Source: Clitopilus passeckerianus (lineage: Eukaryota > Basidiomycota > Agaricomycetes > Agaricales > Entolomataceae). From it: 64,000 bases of DNA. The notes below the pieces were generated by a model, which saw nothing but the letters and a program-made list of their open reading frames with translations, was not told where the DNA came from and searched no databases. Both the position numbers and the translations under genes were made by a program. Below, piece after piece: positions 32,201 through 44,745 of the stretch (within the stretch, counting starts at the first letter, position 1; the number at the start of each line of letters is the position of its first letter). The stretch covers positions 62,001 through 126,000 of the forward strand of contig CALYLX010000085.1 of assembly GCA_944990035.1 (NCBI GenBank). Direction: 5' to 3'.

Positions 32201-34341
32201 GGCTATGCTGTTCGCCAAAATGTGGAAGAACGGCTAGATAACCGGGAGTGAATAAAACGTGCGCTGATAACCCTAATCAGGGTAACATGTCTTACCACTA
32301 CTTCAATCATCATGCTCCCATTAGCGCCTGCGAAACCACTACCACCGAGGGTATATGTCAATTGCGATATAATTGCACTATGTGAGCAATCAGAATTGGG
32401 ACGCGGTTTGACAAGATCTGGGAGAACTGTACTCACGACGCAAAGAACATGGACACGCCCATCGGTCCCAAATCCGAAAAGACGCCATTGGCAGGAAATA
32501 TAATCATCCCATCTGTGAAATGAAAGCGTTAATTGATCGGCCAATCTTGGAAAACGTGATTTGGGTAAAAGGGATCCAGTGACAAGTAAACTAATAGAGT
32601 TGGTGGAGCGGGGCCGTTAGAGTAGTACAGCGCTTCTGCCCGAGTTAACTCCGTGCCTGAAAGACATAATGGGGGTATCATATGTTTTCTGACATACGGA
32701 AAATGATGTAATCGCACGGCGGAGGCAGAAAAAAAATTGAATGGAGGCAATAGAAAAAAAAATACCCACAGGAGACACCATCAAGGATGTTGAGCAGACA
32801 ACCCAGCAGAACGGCGGGTATACTCTTCGCAGCAATCTGTAGGGAGTTCTGGACAAGGTCTGGATCCCTTGTCTCCCAGCGTTTCGCGATTCGGTCCTTC
32901 CAAACGGTCCAGGCAGATGCTCTTGGAGGCGACCTTTGAGGGGAGGTATGTGGACTTCCAGAATAGTGGGGCAGACCAGCGCCTGATTGAGTTGGAGAAA
33001 ATCTCCAGGGTCGTTCTTGAAGAAGAGGTGTAACCTCCGTTGTCTCCGTAACGCTGGGAGGGGTCATTTGAGAAGTATCTTCTTCTGTTTCCTCTGGGAA
33101 CTGGCCTTGTGAGCGGTTGACGTCAGGACTGAGGAGCCTAGGATGGGCGGTCGCAGTGGTGGTAACTTGAGAGATGGTAGCGTTGGAACTCTGGCGTACT
33201 CTTGTAAGCGCAGGTTTATCAGACCAATGCACTTTGGGTGGGGGTAAATCGGTGTCAGGAGGTAGATCTTTCGGTTGGAAAGTCTGAACCGGTGTACGCG
33301 AGCCATCAGAACCAGGACGTGAATGGCTTTCGTATTCTTGGCGGAGCAGGGAAAGACCTGAGGGACGAAATGGCATCCTGGGAGTGGTCTGCTCGCTTAG
33401 GGGAGAGGCGGGGGAGGACGATGACTCCGGTTCATCCAACTTGTGCGTGACAAGAGAAGGTAAAGAAGATGTCAGATGTGAGGTAGATGAGTTAGCTGAA
33501 GGGAGATCAGAGGACGTCGTCATGACGGTGACCTGAGACTGCATAAGGTCTTCATTGAGCGACGATGGAGGTGAAGGTGAAGATTCTCCATCTGGGGCGG
33601 CACCAGCTTCAGGAAATATGAAACCAGACGTAGCTGCTTCGTCATTTTGAGCGGAGGCTTGAGCTAGAGGATTGGATAGTGACGAAGAGGGTGTGGAGCC
33701 AAAGGTCATGCTGGATAATTGCATCGTATTTGAGCGTATCGTGTCCTGGGAATGAGGATGTGGGGGTTTTCGCAGGGCATTCTGGAGAAACGCCCTGGGG
33801 TCGTTATAGGACCCGAAGACGTTGGACGGGTTGTAGGACATAGGTTGTAGAAGCCTGAAGGATCATAGAATTATTCGTCAGTTGCTGAAAACGTGCGCAA
33901 ATATGAGGAATCAAGGGCAAGTTGCTCGAGGGAAAGCATCTAGGGCGTCTTGCGACCGATGCGCGGATAGGCTGAGGTCAGATGATGCCACAATAAGGAG
34001 AACATATCCGAGGCAAATGCAAATAAAAGTGTATCGTGTAGGAGAAAAAATGGTATAGGAACTTACCCTGCCCTACGAAGCTGTGGTGAACCATTGATGT
34101 CGCGATTCGAACGTGCGTTGGCGTCGTCGAGAAAAGGTCTTGTCAAGCTAACGTTTCCTGTACTCAATCTGCGTGAGGACCCGGTGCCCCTAGGTACGCG
34201 TAGAAATGGCCTCGTGAGCACGTCTTCGGCTCTTGCCACTTGAAGGTAATTGGCAGCGGAAGTAGACGATTCTGGTTCTACGCGAGCTGAGGCCATATTG
34301 CCTATGGTTGAAGGTATCTCTTGAGATGACGAGAAGGGCAT
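29209..34341 (-). CDS. SulP/SLC26-family transporter with STAS and cyclic-nucleotide-binding domains (YGR125W/Vsb1-like)
   Basis: Many exons on the minus strand; the first seven are 34067-34341, 32770-33854, 32437-32512, 32296-32377, 32122-32233, 31988-32063 and 31900-31938, all in phase. About 450 disordered Ser/Pro-rich residues precede the membrane part. The SulP core includes LDGVSYGMIIFP (TM1 signature), [21 protein letters not shown], then about ten more helices ([52 protein letters not shown]). A STAS domain follows (about 30100-30450; [20 protein letters not shown]). Next is a cNMP-binding/Crp-like domain (about 29280-29680; [32 protein letters not shown]). The C-terminus ends ALASRP after a small intron. 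Domain order matches fungal relatives of yeast YGR125W, reported to act in vacuolar basic amino-acid storage, rather than plasma-membrane sulfate permeases. Substrate is inferred, not shown. Confidence 0.85.
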
Positions 34342-34541
34342 AGCTGATTTGAAGCTCGTTCGGGTGAATTCGGGCGTCTAGCAGCGACTGTTAAGCATAG
34401 TGGGTGTTGAGAACAAAGCAAGATAGCAGATAAGCACCGCAAGGACCTGACATTAGCCGGTTGACCTCGTCGCGGCGCAAGTATCAGATTTGGTATTGCC
34501 GCACCTCACGTGATCAACACCCTTTACTCCATCCTTCCACA

Positions 34542-35757
<1,216 letters not shown>

Positions 35758-35970
35758 GGCAACCCTTCCCAGACGTTTTCACCCTGCTGTTGTCGATCCT
35801 GCTGTCGCCTTGCTTGCCCCAAAAAGTCCATAATCTTGTACAAAATATGTCTTCTTCACGGCTTCGTACGCCCTAATGTCAATCCGGTTAAAATGGATCT
35901 CTTTGATAATACAACGTTGAAGCTTAAGCTGAGCTAATACATGGAAAATGAAATGAAACTATTCAATTGC

Positions 35971-38900
35971 TTAACGTTGCGTCCATTGAGACTCAGTCTC
36001 AGCCCGCTTCAATTCCTGATACACTTGCTGAAAGCGAAGCGACCACCATCCACGCTCTTCACGCTCACCCTCTTTTGACATCTCAACTTCCTCCCCTGCG
36101 CCCGCCAGAGCGAAGTCAATTTGTTGATCCTGCGTTGAAGGACTTTTTGGTATTGGCAACCCAGAAACCAAAAGCGATATCACGGTAGGGTAAGTCTCGG
36201 GATCCAGCGTATTCGAGGCTTGCGCAGCCGCGCCATTTGCTGAGGTGGATGAGGAGAGTAATGAGAGGCACATCCGAGAGCAGGTTTGGAAAGCCGATAG
36301 CCAATGTTCTTGCCGTTCTTTTGCTTGGATGGCAACATCCTGGGCAGCGTGAGGAGAGGGGTCAGTAGAGCCAGTTTTTTCGGGCGACATGTAGAGGTGT
36401 AGTGTTCGCATTCGAGGAGCAGGCGACTGCTTGTTGTTATCAGACGGTTGAATTGAGCTGGTGGCATCGAGAGGGAGAACCTCAAGCACTAGTAAGGGCC
36501 GGCTTGATCCTGTTTGAAGCACGTTAGCTGGTAAACGGGCTTGACGAAGCAGGAGGAAGGAGACCTTCGGATGTTTGTTCACTGTAGGCCATCTGGGCTC
36601 CAATTACTCGAATGCAACCCAGCTCCGGAAGGCAGCTTAAGCCCAGGCAATCATCATTTTCCGTTGAATTTGAGGCAGCACAAGTGGGTAAAGGCCCTGG
36701 TCGGCACGCTTCTCCAGTGGCAAGCAAGGCAAGATCGTTGAATACAAAGACAGAAATCTGATACTCCTTGTGTGAAGGCGGGTCCACCGTTGTTGTAGGC
36801 TTCATGAACGAGGATTTCCTGAGTAAAGATCTCTTGATGAGCTTGGACGACTTTAGAGAGGGTAAGAACATTGAACGCCTCGCTTCGCTACCAACAGATC
36901 CGCCAGACGATGAAGGGGAGGAAACAACAGACAACCCAGTCTGAGTAGAATCTTTGGGATCCGGGAAGGCGCCAAGTGGCTTGCTGATAGACCCAGAACC
37001 GATAGTCAGATTCTCTTCAGTAAACCACAAAGAGCCAGAATGTAAAAGTCTTCGGTTACGCATTGCCAAACGGATACCAGAGGGCAAGCCATGAATGCGC
37101 TTAAGAAGCCTCTTGATCTTGGCGTACTCTTGTTCTCGGACTTGAACCTCCTTCAGGACTTTGGTGACGGTTTTAGTTGCATGGACCAGCAGTAGAATCG
37201 GCAGGTATGCCTCTCCGTCCTTTGGCGTTGCCTCAAGCAATCTCTGCGCCATGATTAACGGGATCCTTCCATAGGGGTGAGGAGACTTACAACGTAGTAA
37301 GTGGGGAAACTGTCCAAATGTCCAACTGGTTCCAGCAAGAATTGACGGAATCCTTGTCCCTCTGGTAAAACCCGGGACTCTTGAAGCCTTACGAATTCGC
37401 CAAATTCGTCGTGCTGATCTTCCATTAGATCCTCGATCAGCTTGATGACCTCCACATGTTTCACCAAATACGGCTGATAGACTTCAAACCGAGTAACGAG
37501 GCAGCGTAGCGCATCTGCTAGATAACCAACATTGAAGTCCTTTGCTTGCCGATGATCTTCCAGAGTTCCGACCACCTGCTGATGCAGAACCATGATATCT
37601 TCCAGCCAGTCGAAGAGCCGGCACACTTTTTCAGGGATGCCAGATATCCACCTTCTGCTGTTCTGGTAGCGGAGGGGTAGGATAAACACCTCGAGGAAGG
37701 TCTGGAGTCTTTCCACATAATCTTGTTGGTGGAAGTACAGGTCATCGATGATCAATTGCTGGGCTTCTCGGATCGAGTCACTGGGCTGATGGCCAATGGG
37801 AGGGCGTGGATGGTCGCAAACAGCGGGCTGACTGCCCCAAGCTAGGTTTTCTGCTTCATAGTCCTCCAAACGTGAACGTGGACGGTTTGGGTCATGATAT
37901 GGCCCCGGGTCTATCGGACGGTGGCCCCGAGCATCGAGGCCCTTCAGAAGGCTTTCAGCCCCAATGCTTAATTCCGAGCCCTCTTCTTCGTCCAGATAAA
38001 TACTGCTCTCCGACGAGAGATCGCTTTCGACCTGTGCCGCATCTGAGTAACTCTCCTGAGGTCGCAGAAGTACGTCCTCTGAGTTAGACTCGGGGATCCC
38101 GTAAGCTTGACGTTCTCGCGCAGCAAGGACAGCTGGGTCAGGGGGATGAGGGGTCTCCTGACGTGGCGTGAAACGGCTCATATGCGGTTCATAGGGGGAA
38201 TATGAACCTGAGGTGTTGTTGGTGCGTGGCTTCGGGCTTCTATGATACACAGAATGTCGCTTCAGAGCAGCTGGGAGAGGTGGTGGGTCGATGGAAGTCA
38301 TTACGGGTGATCTCGAGGAGATTTTGGACCGACTTCCCGGATAAAACACTTGTGCTTCCAAATCGTAGTTCTGGCGTGAGTTGAAGCTGTTTTCGAACTT
38401 CGGGGTTTGATGATGTCTTGCTTGAGAACTCATTTTCTCCCGGTGTTTCGGCGTCGTTGGTGTCGTTGAATATCGACCCGTTGGCGCCTTCCTACTGGGG
38501 CCCTGTCCATGTTGCTCTTGGTAGTCGTGACCTTCGTGGACGGGATCTTCAAAGCTCTCATCGGTTTTGTTCCAGGAGCTACTAATGGCGAAGCCATCTT
38601 CACCAACATACTCGCTTGACTCCGTTTCAGGCATATCCTGTTCCCGGTCATCCAGACCATTGATAGCATGATACAGCGCAACTCGTCGCTCTACGGCTTC
38701 GCTTCTAAGGCACGAAGGCATGACCTGGTCTGGGTATCGGTTAACAGCCACAGGCGGGTAACAGGGTCGTAGAGGAGATCTTGGCGGAGGAGAAGGCTTC
38801 ATGTGAGAATGTCTATATCCATTCGATTCCTGGGGCGTGTTCTGCAATGTTCTTCGACCGTATGGATTTTCATTTGTCCCAAGGTCGAAGCCCAAACCAA

Positions 38901-40135
38901 TTGGACCACTATATGCGGACCGGGAACCTGTGTAGGGTTGGTCCATGGCTGTATATTCTTCCTTCTCACTCTCTGACGAGCTGGGAGGTCCAATTGTAGC
39001 ATTCGTCACAACGAGCCTACGTCGGCTCTGAAGTTCAGCCTCGTATCGTTGTTCCAAATCCGACTCATCAGATTGTCGGTCCATCTTTCGGGGCCGCGGA
39101 ATGTTCGATGTAAACGGTACTTGTTTACTAGAATATGGGGACCTGTGAATTTGCAACGATGCTGCCTTTGGAGGGGCAGTCCCAGGATCAGAGCGGGATC
39201 TCGTCCGTCGGTGGCATTTCTTTATTCGAGTGGTTGAAGGATCTGCCTGCACATCTTTGAGAACCAGCTTCTGCAATATGGTCAATAATACGAACCTTGT
39301 TCATATGTTCTTGGCTGCTTTCGCTGGAATGTTCGCTATGAAAAAGCGTCGAACGGGGTGATGCAGTTCTCTTTTGAATCTTAGTGTGAGAGGATCGCAA
39401 AGAAAGCCGCTTTTGAGAAGAAGGTGTGGGGCTCATTTCGACCTGGTCCTGGGCGCGGACCTCGGGGTTTTTCAATGATGACATGTAAGGCGATGTCTGA
39501 AGGTACGACCCCTTCCGTAGATCTTGCCTCGGAGTAGACATAGAAGGCGCATAACGAGATTGACTAGAACTTCGTGAGCGAGGTGTTCGGGGATAGAAGG
39601 GTGGTGTGGGCGATCCTGGGGTGTAGGATATCGAAGGAAGTTCGCTCGGAGCAGTATTTTCAGGTAGCTGGTGATATTCCTCGATATGCCCAGGAGAGGC
39701 GCGTGTCATTCGATCAATGGTATCACGAAGTGAAGGCAGAAGCTGAGCCTCCATCTGTGGTAGCTCGTTAACGAGACTCCTGCGTCTCTGGCGGTCAGCA
39801 GCTGTCTTGGTTGATTGGATGGATTCTTCTGCTGTGACTCCCGGGCGCCTGAACTCGAAAGATGATGCAGCTGCAGACTCGGTTTCTGATGGGTACGAGG
39901 CCGACGTATTTCGATCATGAGAGTTTGGAAAGAAACTAGAGCTGCTGATGCCGCAGTTCGACGTGTTAGACGAGCCCGAGCTTCCTTTTCGACGCGAATC
40001 AGGCCGAGTATATTCTATCCCCGCAGCAGCGGCGTAATGTGAAGGAGGATGAAAAGTGGGGGTTGCGGGCGATTTTGACGGTATCTGAGGAGGGCGAGGT
40101 TTGCTACGACCGCTAAGTGTTCGAGAGAGAGGCAT
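35971..40135 (-). CDS. Rho guanine-nucleotide exchange factor (DH-PH protein)
   Basis: Model: exons 39296-40135, 37291-39270, 36565-37243, 35971-36527; closes to 1351 aa. The first 500 or so residues are disordered, Ser/Pro/Arg-rich. A Dbl-homology domain follows (about 37291-37780), starting IIDDLYFHQQDYVERLQTFL and containing KVCRLFDWLEDIMVLHQQVV and VYQPYLVKHVEVIKLIEDL. It continues after the intron with LPILLLVHATKTVTKVLKEV and REQEYAKIKRLLKRIHGL. A PH-like domain follows (RNRRLLHSGSLWF, EYQISVFVFNDLALLATGEA). By family it activates a Rho-type GTPase in polarity or cell-wall signalling. The introns are unusually short (25, 47 and 37 nt). The 25-nt intron at 39271-39295 is needed to join the first two frames, so the region could instead hold a longer intron (donor near 39450) or a frameshift. 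Confidence 0.8.
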
Positions 40136-40397
40136 ACGCCTTGATTCTGCTGGTGTAAGAGGAGAAGCTGCTTGTGTCCGCCGTCTTGCTCGTTGCCTTT
40201 GGCGGCGTCAAGCACCCCTGATGGGTCAATTCTTGGAAAACAATTGTCTACATCTATTTGGCTGAGCAGGGCAAAGCCAATTTGACTTTGGCCAACAGCC
40301 TTTGGTAGAAGCTTGGTCCTTTGAAGGAGGCTAAATCGAGCTTGCAGGATTCCAGAAAAATATTTATATCTGAGATAGAGATAAAACCTGTAACACA

Positions 40398-41453
40398 TTA
40401 GGCAGTAGATGTTCCCTTTATCCACTCAATTATATCTTCTGCCCACTTCTCCCCTTCGCCGGATCCCAAAGCCCAGTTGTAGCTGAGATGATTATGCCCT
40501 TCACCAACAATCAACCCTCCAACCTTGCCAGGACCTAACCTCTCCCGCAGAACCCTCTCATAATCAGCGTGTAGCTCCTTCGCCCAATCTGGCTCGTTCT
40601 CTCCAAGGAACAATAGAGACCTGGGGAATGATTGTATCACTGCATGGGCAGCCTGAGAGAACAAGGCCATGGGGTCGTTCTCCTTCGCCTTCTCTGCAGA
40701 CCCATAATGTTGAACGTAGAGACTGTGCATCATAGTGCCTTCCTTGAAAATCGGAGACCGCGAATGGTACATAGCTGCACAGGTGATCACGCCTGCAATC
40801 TTGTTCCTCAGCTCAGCCGACTCGGGCGTATCGAGCAGCAGGGCCGTTAGGACGTGTGCGCCACCTGCGGAGTGTCCCATAATATATATCTCGTTGAGGT
40901 CGGGGTGGACGCCTGCGCTGGGATCACTGAGATTTTCCGGGTTATTGGCAACCCAAAGTGCTGCATCGCGAACATCCTCAGCAGGCTGAGGGTAAATCAC
41001 GCTGGGGACCAGTCGGTAGTCGGGGATGACTGTGATGAACCCTCTGCGGGCGAAGTATGAACCAAGGTTGGCCCATCCGAGACTGAATGGTGCGGGATAA
41101 TTGCGACTGCCACTGGTAAATCCGCCACCGTATAGCCAGATTAAGACGCGATTTTTTCCAGAATCGGATCCAGTGGGAGGATAATACACATCGAGCTGAA
41201 AAGGAGGTTAGAAAGGCGTACGATTAACAAATGCAATAATAAACCGACCTGCTGACGTTCAACAGAGCCATAGCTGAACGATTTCTTCTTGATTACCAGG
41301 ATTGCATCAGAGTTCTTCTCTAAAAGAGTATAGAAGGAGTTTATCGCTACGAAACAGACGATGAGCTAGATCTTTGCATATTCTCAGAATCGAGGACCCA
41401 CTGGGAACGATGATCCCTGGTAACTCGGTCCCTAACTTTGAAAGAGCTTCCAT
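40398..41453 (-). CDS. Alpha/beta-hydrolase (esterase/lipase of the HSL-like type)
   Basis: Three exons on the minus strand: 41360-41453, 41249-41319, 40398-41195; closes to 320 aa. The oxyanion-hole motif is present as LYGGGFTSGS, which replaces the commoner HGGG. The nucleophile elbow is GHSAGG, and a late GHNHLS supplies the probable catalytic His with an upstream Asp (NEPDW). No signal peptide, so it is probably cytosolic. Substrate unknown: short-chain esters, carbamates and steryl acetates are all handled by this fold. Start at 41453 chosen because it gives phase-consistent splicing and a compact N-terminus. Confidence 0.85.
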
Positions 41454-42509
41454 TGCTAAACAAGTTTGCTTAGGTCGGGGTTGTCGCCCTCGTCGCAATT
41501 TGATCTGAAGCTTTTATAATGATATGGCCTCCGCTCTGCGCACTCGTCGTCAGATATTCGTAAAGCGTCCACGAATAGGAAGCGATGAGTCAATGGTATT
41601 TGGTTGCCAGTGGCTGCATCAGCCATCTTTTGTGAGGAGTCGAGTTTGAAGCTACAATTAGACATACCGTCATATCTCCGTATCAAGGTAGAAACGGAAG
41701 AGCGGTTGATTAGGAGAGTAACCAACGTTGGCGGTTCATGGAAGACCTTCAAGGCGCAAAGACCAATCCTCGACTCCCCCGATCGAAAATTTCGTGTCTC
41801 TTTCCATGATTACAAGGGCAGCAACCCCTGCTTTGGATGCCTTCCACTTCAAGCTAAGTATTGAGTCGTCCCGACCAATAATCTGAGGACCACGACGCTT
41901 GGCCAGTTGACGCAGATTCCAATAGCTGAAGTGATGACTGCTCGCTGCTGACAAAAGAAAACGGCGTGGGAAGGTAGCTGTGGTCAAGGATTAGACTGAG
42001 TGCAACCAGCACACCACGCTTTGACGTTGAGAAAATGATTCTACTACCCAAATGCTGCCATTTCAAACCCCTCTGTATCCTTCTGATATGTTGCTCTTAG
42101 GATAATACGGACGTACTACTTGGCCATCCGTGTTTCCGGTATAAGTTCAATCGAACTCCTGACCATCAACCTGCAACATGTTGTGTACCAGCTTTCGGGA
42201 CAACAAGCGCATCTACTTTGACAATGGGTGGCACTCTCTGAAAGATTTCATATGGCAACCAAAGCGAAGAGGGTGCTGGCCACCCGTGTCTCATACAGTC
42301 TTCATGGCTTTGATCAAGCTTTGACATTGCTGTGGGTGGCAGACGTGCCGTGCGCTTTGACTATCAAGATGTTAAATATCCACAACCCAGCTGTGGCAGA
42401 AATGCATCTCCTCACCCCTCAACTTGCTAAACTACCGTAAGCCCACTAATGTCTCTACACGTGCCTGACGCTAAATACATAGTTCAATCTCTTACAGCTC
42501 TCAAACACA
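41454..42509. other. Intergenic stretch upstream of the hydrolase and F-box genes
   Basis: Divergent promoters are expected here. Several short ORFs lie on both strands (for example 41604-41864 plus, 42228-42440 plus), but none has a domain or a convincing splice partner. Confidence 0.45.
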
Positions 42510-43988
42510 ATGTCCATAATCGTCTATTACAAGGACTGGGTTAGGCCTTCTCCCGGAGAATTACCATGCATTTCTCTCGCCCAAAACCTCAATCACGACG
42601 TTTTATACACCATCTTTGGGTTTTTATCCTCTACCAACGACCGGTTTGCCTCCCAAAAGGATATCATCGTGGCCAGCAAAGTCTGCAGACGCTGGCGCGA
42701 AACGGCTATCGATACACCCCGGCTCTGGACTTACATTACACTCAACCTCTTACGCTGCGACCAGGAACATCTTGGTCCCAAGACCCTCTTCATCCGTTCG
42801 CGCCGCCTTCCCGTTCACCTGCAGGTCTACGCCGTTCGTCCCCTTTCACAAACCGAGCTCGCCATGCTAGCCTCGCAAGCATCCCGCCTCCGCACCATCG
42901 ATCTCCTAGGATCAAGTATCTATTTGATGCACTTTCTTGTCAAAGAATTTGAGCAAATGGCCAGGCTCGGATCCCTGCGGAATGTTCGTCGATTCGAGTA
43001 CGAGGTAGTGAGGGGATCAGGGTTCAAGTTCTTGCGCGATCCTAGCTCCTTCGTTGCTGAAGGAGACAACAGGTCGTACTTCCCTCCGTTCGTCCGAGAA
43101 GTTGCCCTTGATTGGTCGTCATGGAATGTAACAGGCCTCACCTCCTTGGTGCTGCACCACGTCGAACTCTACGGGAAGCTCGATATCGCTAGCTTCCGGA
43201 ACGTGCTGTTTACCTGCAGCAATACACTTCAATCACTCACTTGGATGGGCTACTGCCCCAAGTGGGACGCCAGCGCCAACGTACGCGTGGCCCTCCCCGT
43301 GTTGCAAGACCTGTACATCGGCCACATCAACGATTTTTCACCTCTCCTCGGCGTAATGGACGCCGTTTCCCTCAAATCCTGCACTATTCACAATATCATC
43401 ACGTTTCCAGATGCCAACAACCGCATACCAGGAGTCCTCTGGCACGAAAATCAGGTCGACATTCCAGACATGGATCTCGTCTGGGAAGAACTCAGCTCTT
43501 ACCAGCTGACCCACCTCTCAGTCATTGGAGAGAAATCCCTACAATCGCATGCTTTCCTTCAGTTCCTTCTACCCCAGGGGAAACTGCAGTCGCTTGCCTT
43601 GTACGAAGTCGGCAAAATGTATCACAAGGCGTTCTTCGACCCAACCGTCCCCACGAAAACATTCCTCCCTCGCCTCCAGGGTCTCATGTTGACTAGCGAG
43701 GTTAAGCTCGCGGATCTTCAAGGTTACTTTGGCCACCGCCTTCAGAGCAAGCTGGACCCACTTGGGACGATCACAACCACACCCCAGACCTTGTACAGGA
43801 TCTATCAGGCTGGCTTCTTCCACACCATGGGTGCTTGCACCCAGCTGGTGACGGAGATACCCGAACCCTGCTTTGACACCGATAGGAAGTGGACTCTCGG
43901 GGCAGAGAAGACCATTATGTCCGATGGTAAATGGGCGGTCTCTCGACTACCCTCGACCCATAGATATCTAGAAAATGCACATAATTAA
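42510..43988 (+). CDS. F-box domain protein (Agaricomycete expansion family)
   Basis: Single-exon ORF, 492 aa. After a short leader, NLNHDVLYTIFGFLSS, SKVCRRWRETAIDTPRLWTYI forms a typical fungal F-box helix cluster (about residues 27-75) that would bind Skp1 in an SCF ubiquitin ligase. The rest is a long LRR-like/hydrophobic repeat region (FIRSRRLPVHLQVYAV, ASRLRTIDLLGSS, FSPLLGVMDAVSLKSCTI) that would recognise substrate. Intronless, as many members of these expanded mushroom families are. Substrate cannot be inferred. Confidence 0.85.
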   Translation: MSIIVYYKDWVRPSPGELPCISLAQNLNHDVLYTIFGFLSSTNDRFASQKDIIVASKVCRRWRETAIDTPRLWTYITLNLLRCDQEHLGPKTLFIRSRRLPVHLQVYAVRPLSQTELAMLASQASRLRTIDLLGSSIYLMHFLVKEFEQMARLGSLRNVRRFEYEVVRGSGFKFLRDPSSFVAEGDNRSYFPPFVREVALDWSSWNVTGLTSLVLHHVELYGKLDIASFRNVLFTCSNTLQSLTWMGYCPKWDASANVRVALPVLQDLYIGHINDFSPLLGVMDAVSLKSCTIHNIITFPDANNRIPGVLWHENQVDIPDMDLVWEELSSYQLTHLSVIGEKSLQSHAFLQFLLPQGKLQSLALYEVGKMYHKAFFDPTVPTKTFLPRLQGLMLTSEVKLADLQGYFGHRLQSKLDPLGTITTTPQTLYRIYQAGFFHTMGACTQLVTEIPEPCFDTDRKWTLGAEKTIMSDGKWAVSRLPSTHRYLENAHN

Positions 43989-44062
43989 TATATCTGGGTG
44001 ACTGACCGTCACTGCTACCTGTCACGTCACACACCTCTGAGTCGCATTCAACTCCTCAACCA

Positions 44063-44470
44063 ATGATCATGATGGTCTCCCGAGACTCTTCTTGGATTTT
44101 GTTTTGCCAGACTTTGGATTTAGAATCCGAAATTCACTGGCCCTTCTTCAGTCTTGACGTCTCGCCAAGCACCATCGTTAGCAAACTCAAAGAAGAAATC
44201 CATGGAAAGCTCCCTTACGAAGTTACTACACATGTCTCCGCACTTCAACTGGACCTTTTCATGCCTATCAGGGATCTCTCTGCCATCGATCTGAAGCCTG
44301 TACTCAGAGGCACCATTGCCAAACTCAAGCTCCCTGATCCAGATTCGGACGATGAAACCACTGAAGATGTACAGATACTCAACCCGCCCAAAAAGATATC
44401 CGCATATTGGAGAACGGATCCTAAAGAAGAGCACATACATGTTATAGTCCCTCCGTCGGCTTCCAAATAA
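44063..44470 (+). CDS. Crinkler (CRN) N-terminal ubiquitin-like domain protein, header only
   Basis: Single exon, 135 aa. The ORF has the pattern of the Crinkler N-terminal domain: WILFCQTLDLESE, then FFSLDVSPSTIVSKLKEEI (ubiquitin-like strand and helix), ALQLDLFMPI where the LxLWKV motif sits, a Lys/Asp-rich tail, and the terminal strand HIHVIVPP. No nuclease- or kinase-like C-terminal effector domain follows; the stop comes directly after the header. In fungi such headers occur on diverse proteins linked to self/non-self or host interaction. This one could be a truncated gene or a free-standing module. The ATG choice among several near 44063-44072 is open. Confidence 0.65.
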   Translation: MIMMVSRDSSWILFCQTLDLESEIHWPFFSLDVSPSTIVSKLKEEIHGKLPYEVTTHVSALQLDLFMPIRDLSAIDLKPVLRGTIAKLKLPDPDSDDETTEDVQILNPPKKISAYWRTDPKEEHIHVIVPPSASK

Positions 44471-44745
44471 CCTTAATCAACATTCGCGTCTTCTTACCTT
44501 TTTGTATCAATATCACGTCCACATACACCAAACTCTCGATGCACCCTTCAGTCAATGCAATTCTCGATTAACTGGCTTTCGGGTTGCCGGTAAGGCAATA
44601 AGGATTGGATTTCAGGTTGAGTTAGGCGCTCAGTCTTGGCCCAGGCAGAAGACGATGGCTCAGGCCAGCCTACGGCGATGGGAATGAAGACATTTCGAAG
44701 AAGTTCATTGCAAAACTACTTGTCATTCGAAAGAAGAGGAACAAT

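Noticed and set aside
37243..37290. Two separate genes meeting at 37252-37255 on the minus strand
   Set aside because: A 47-nt GT-AG intron joins them in phase within the DH domain.
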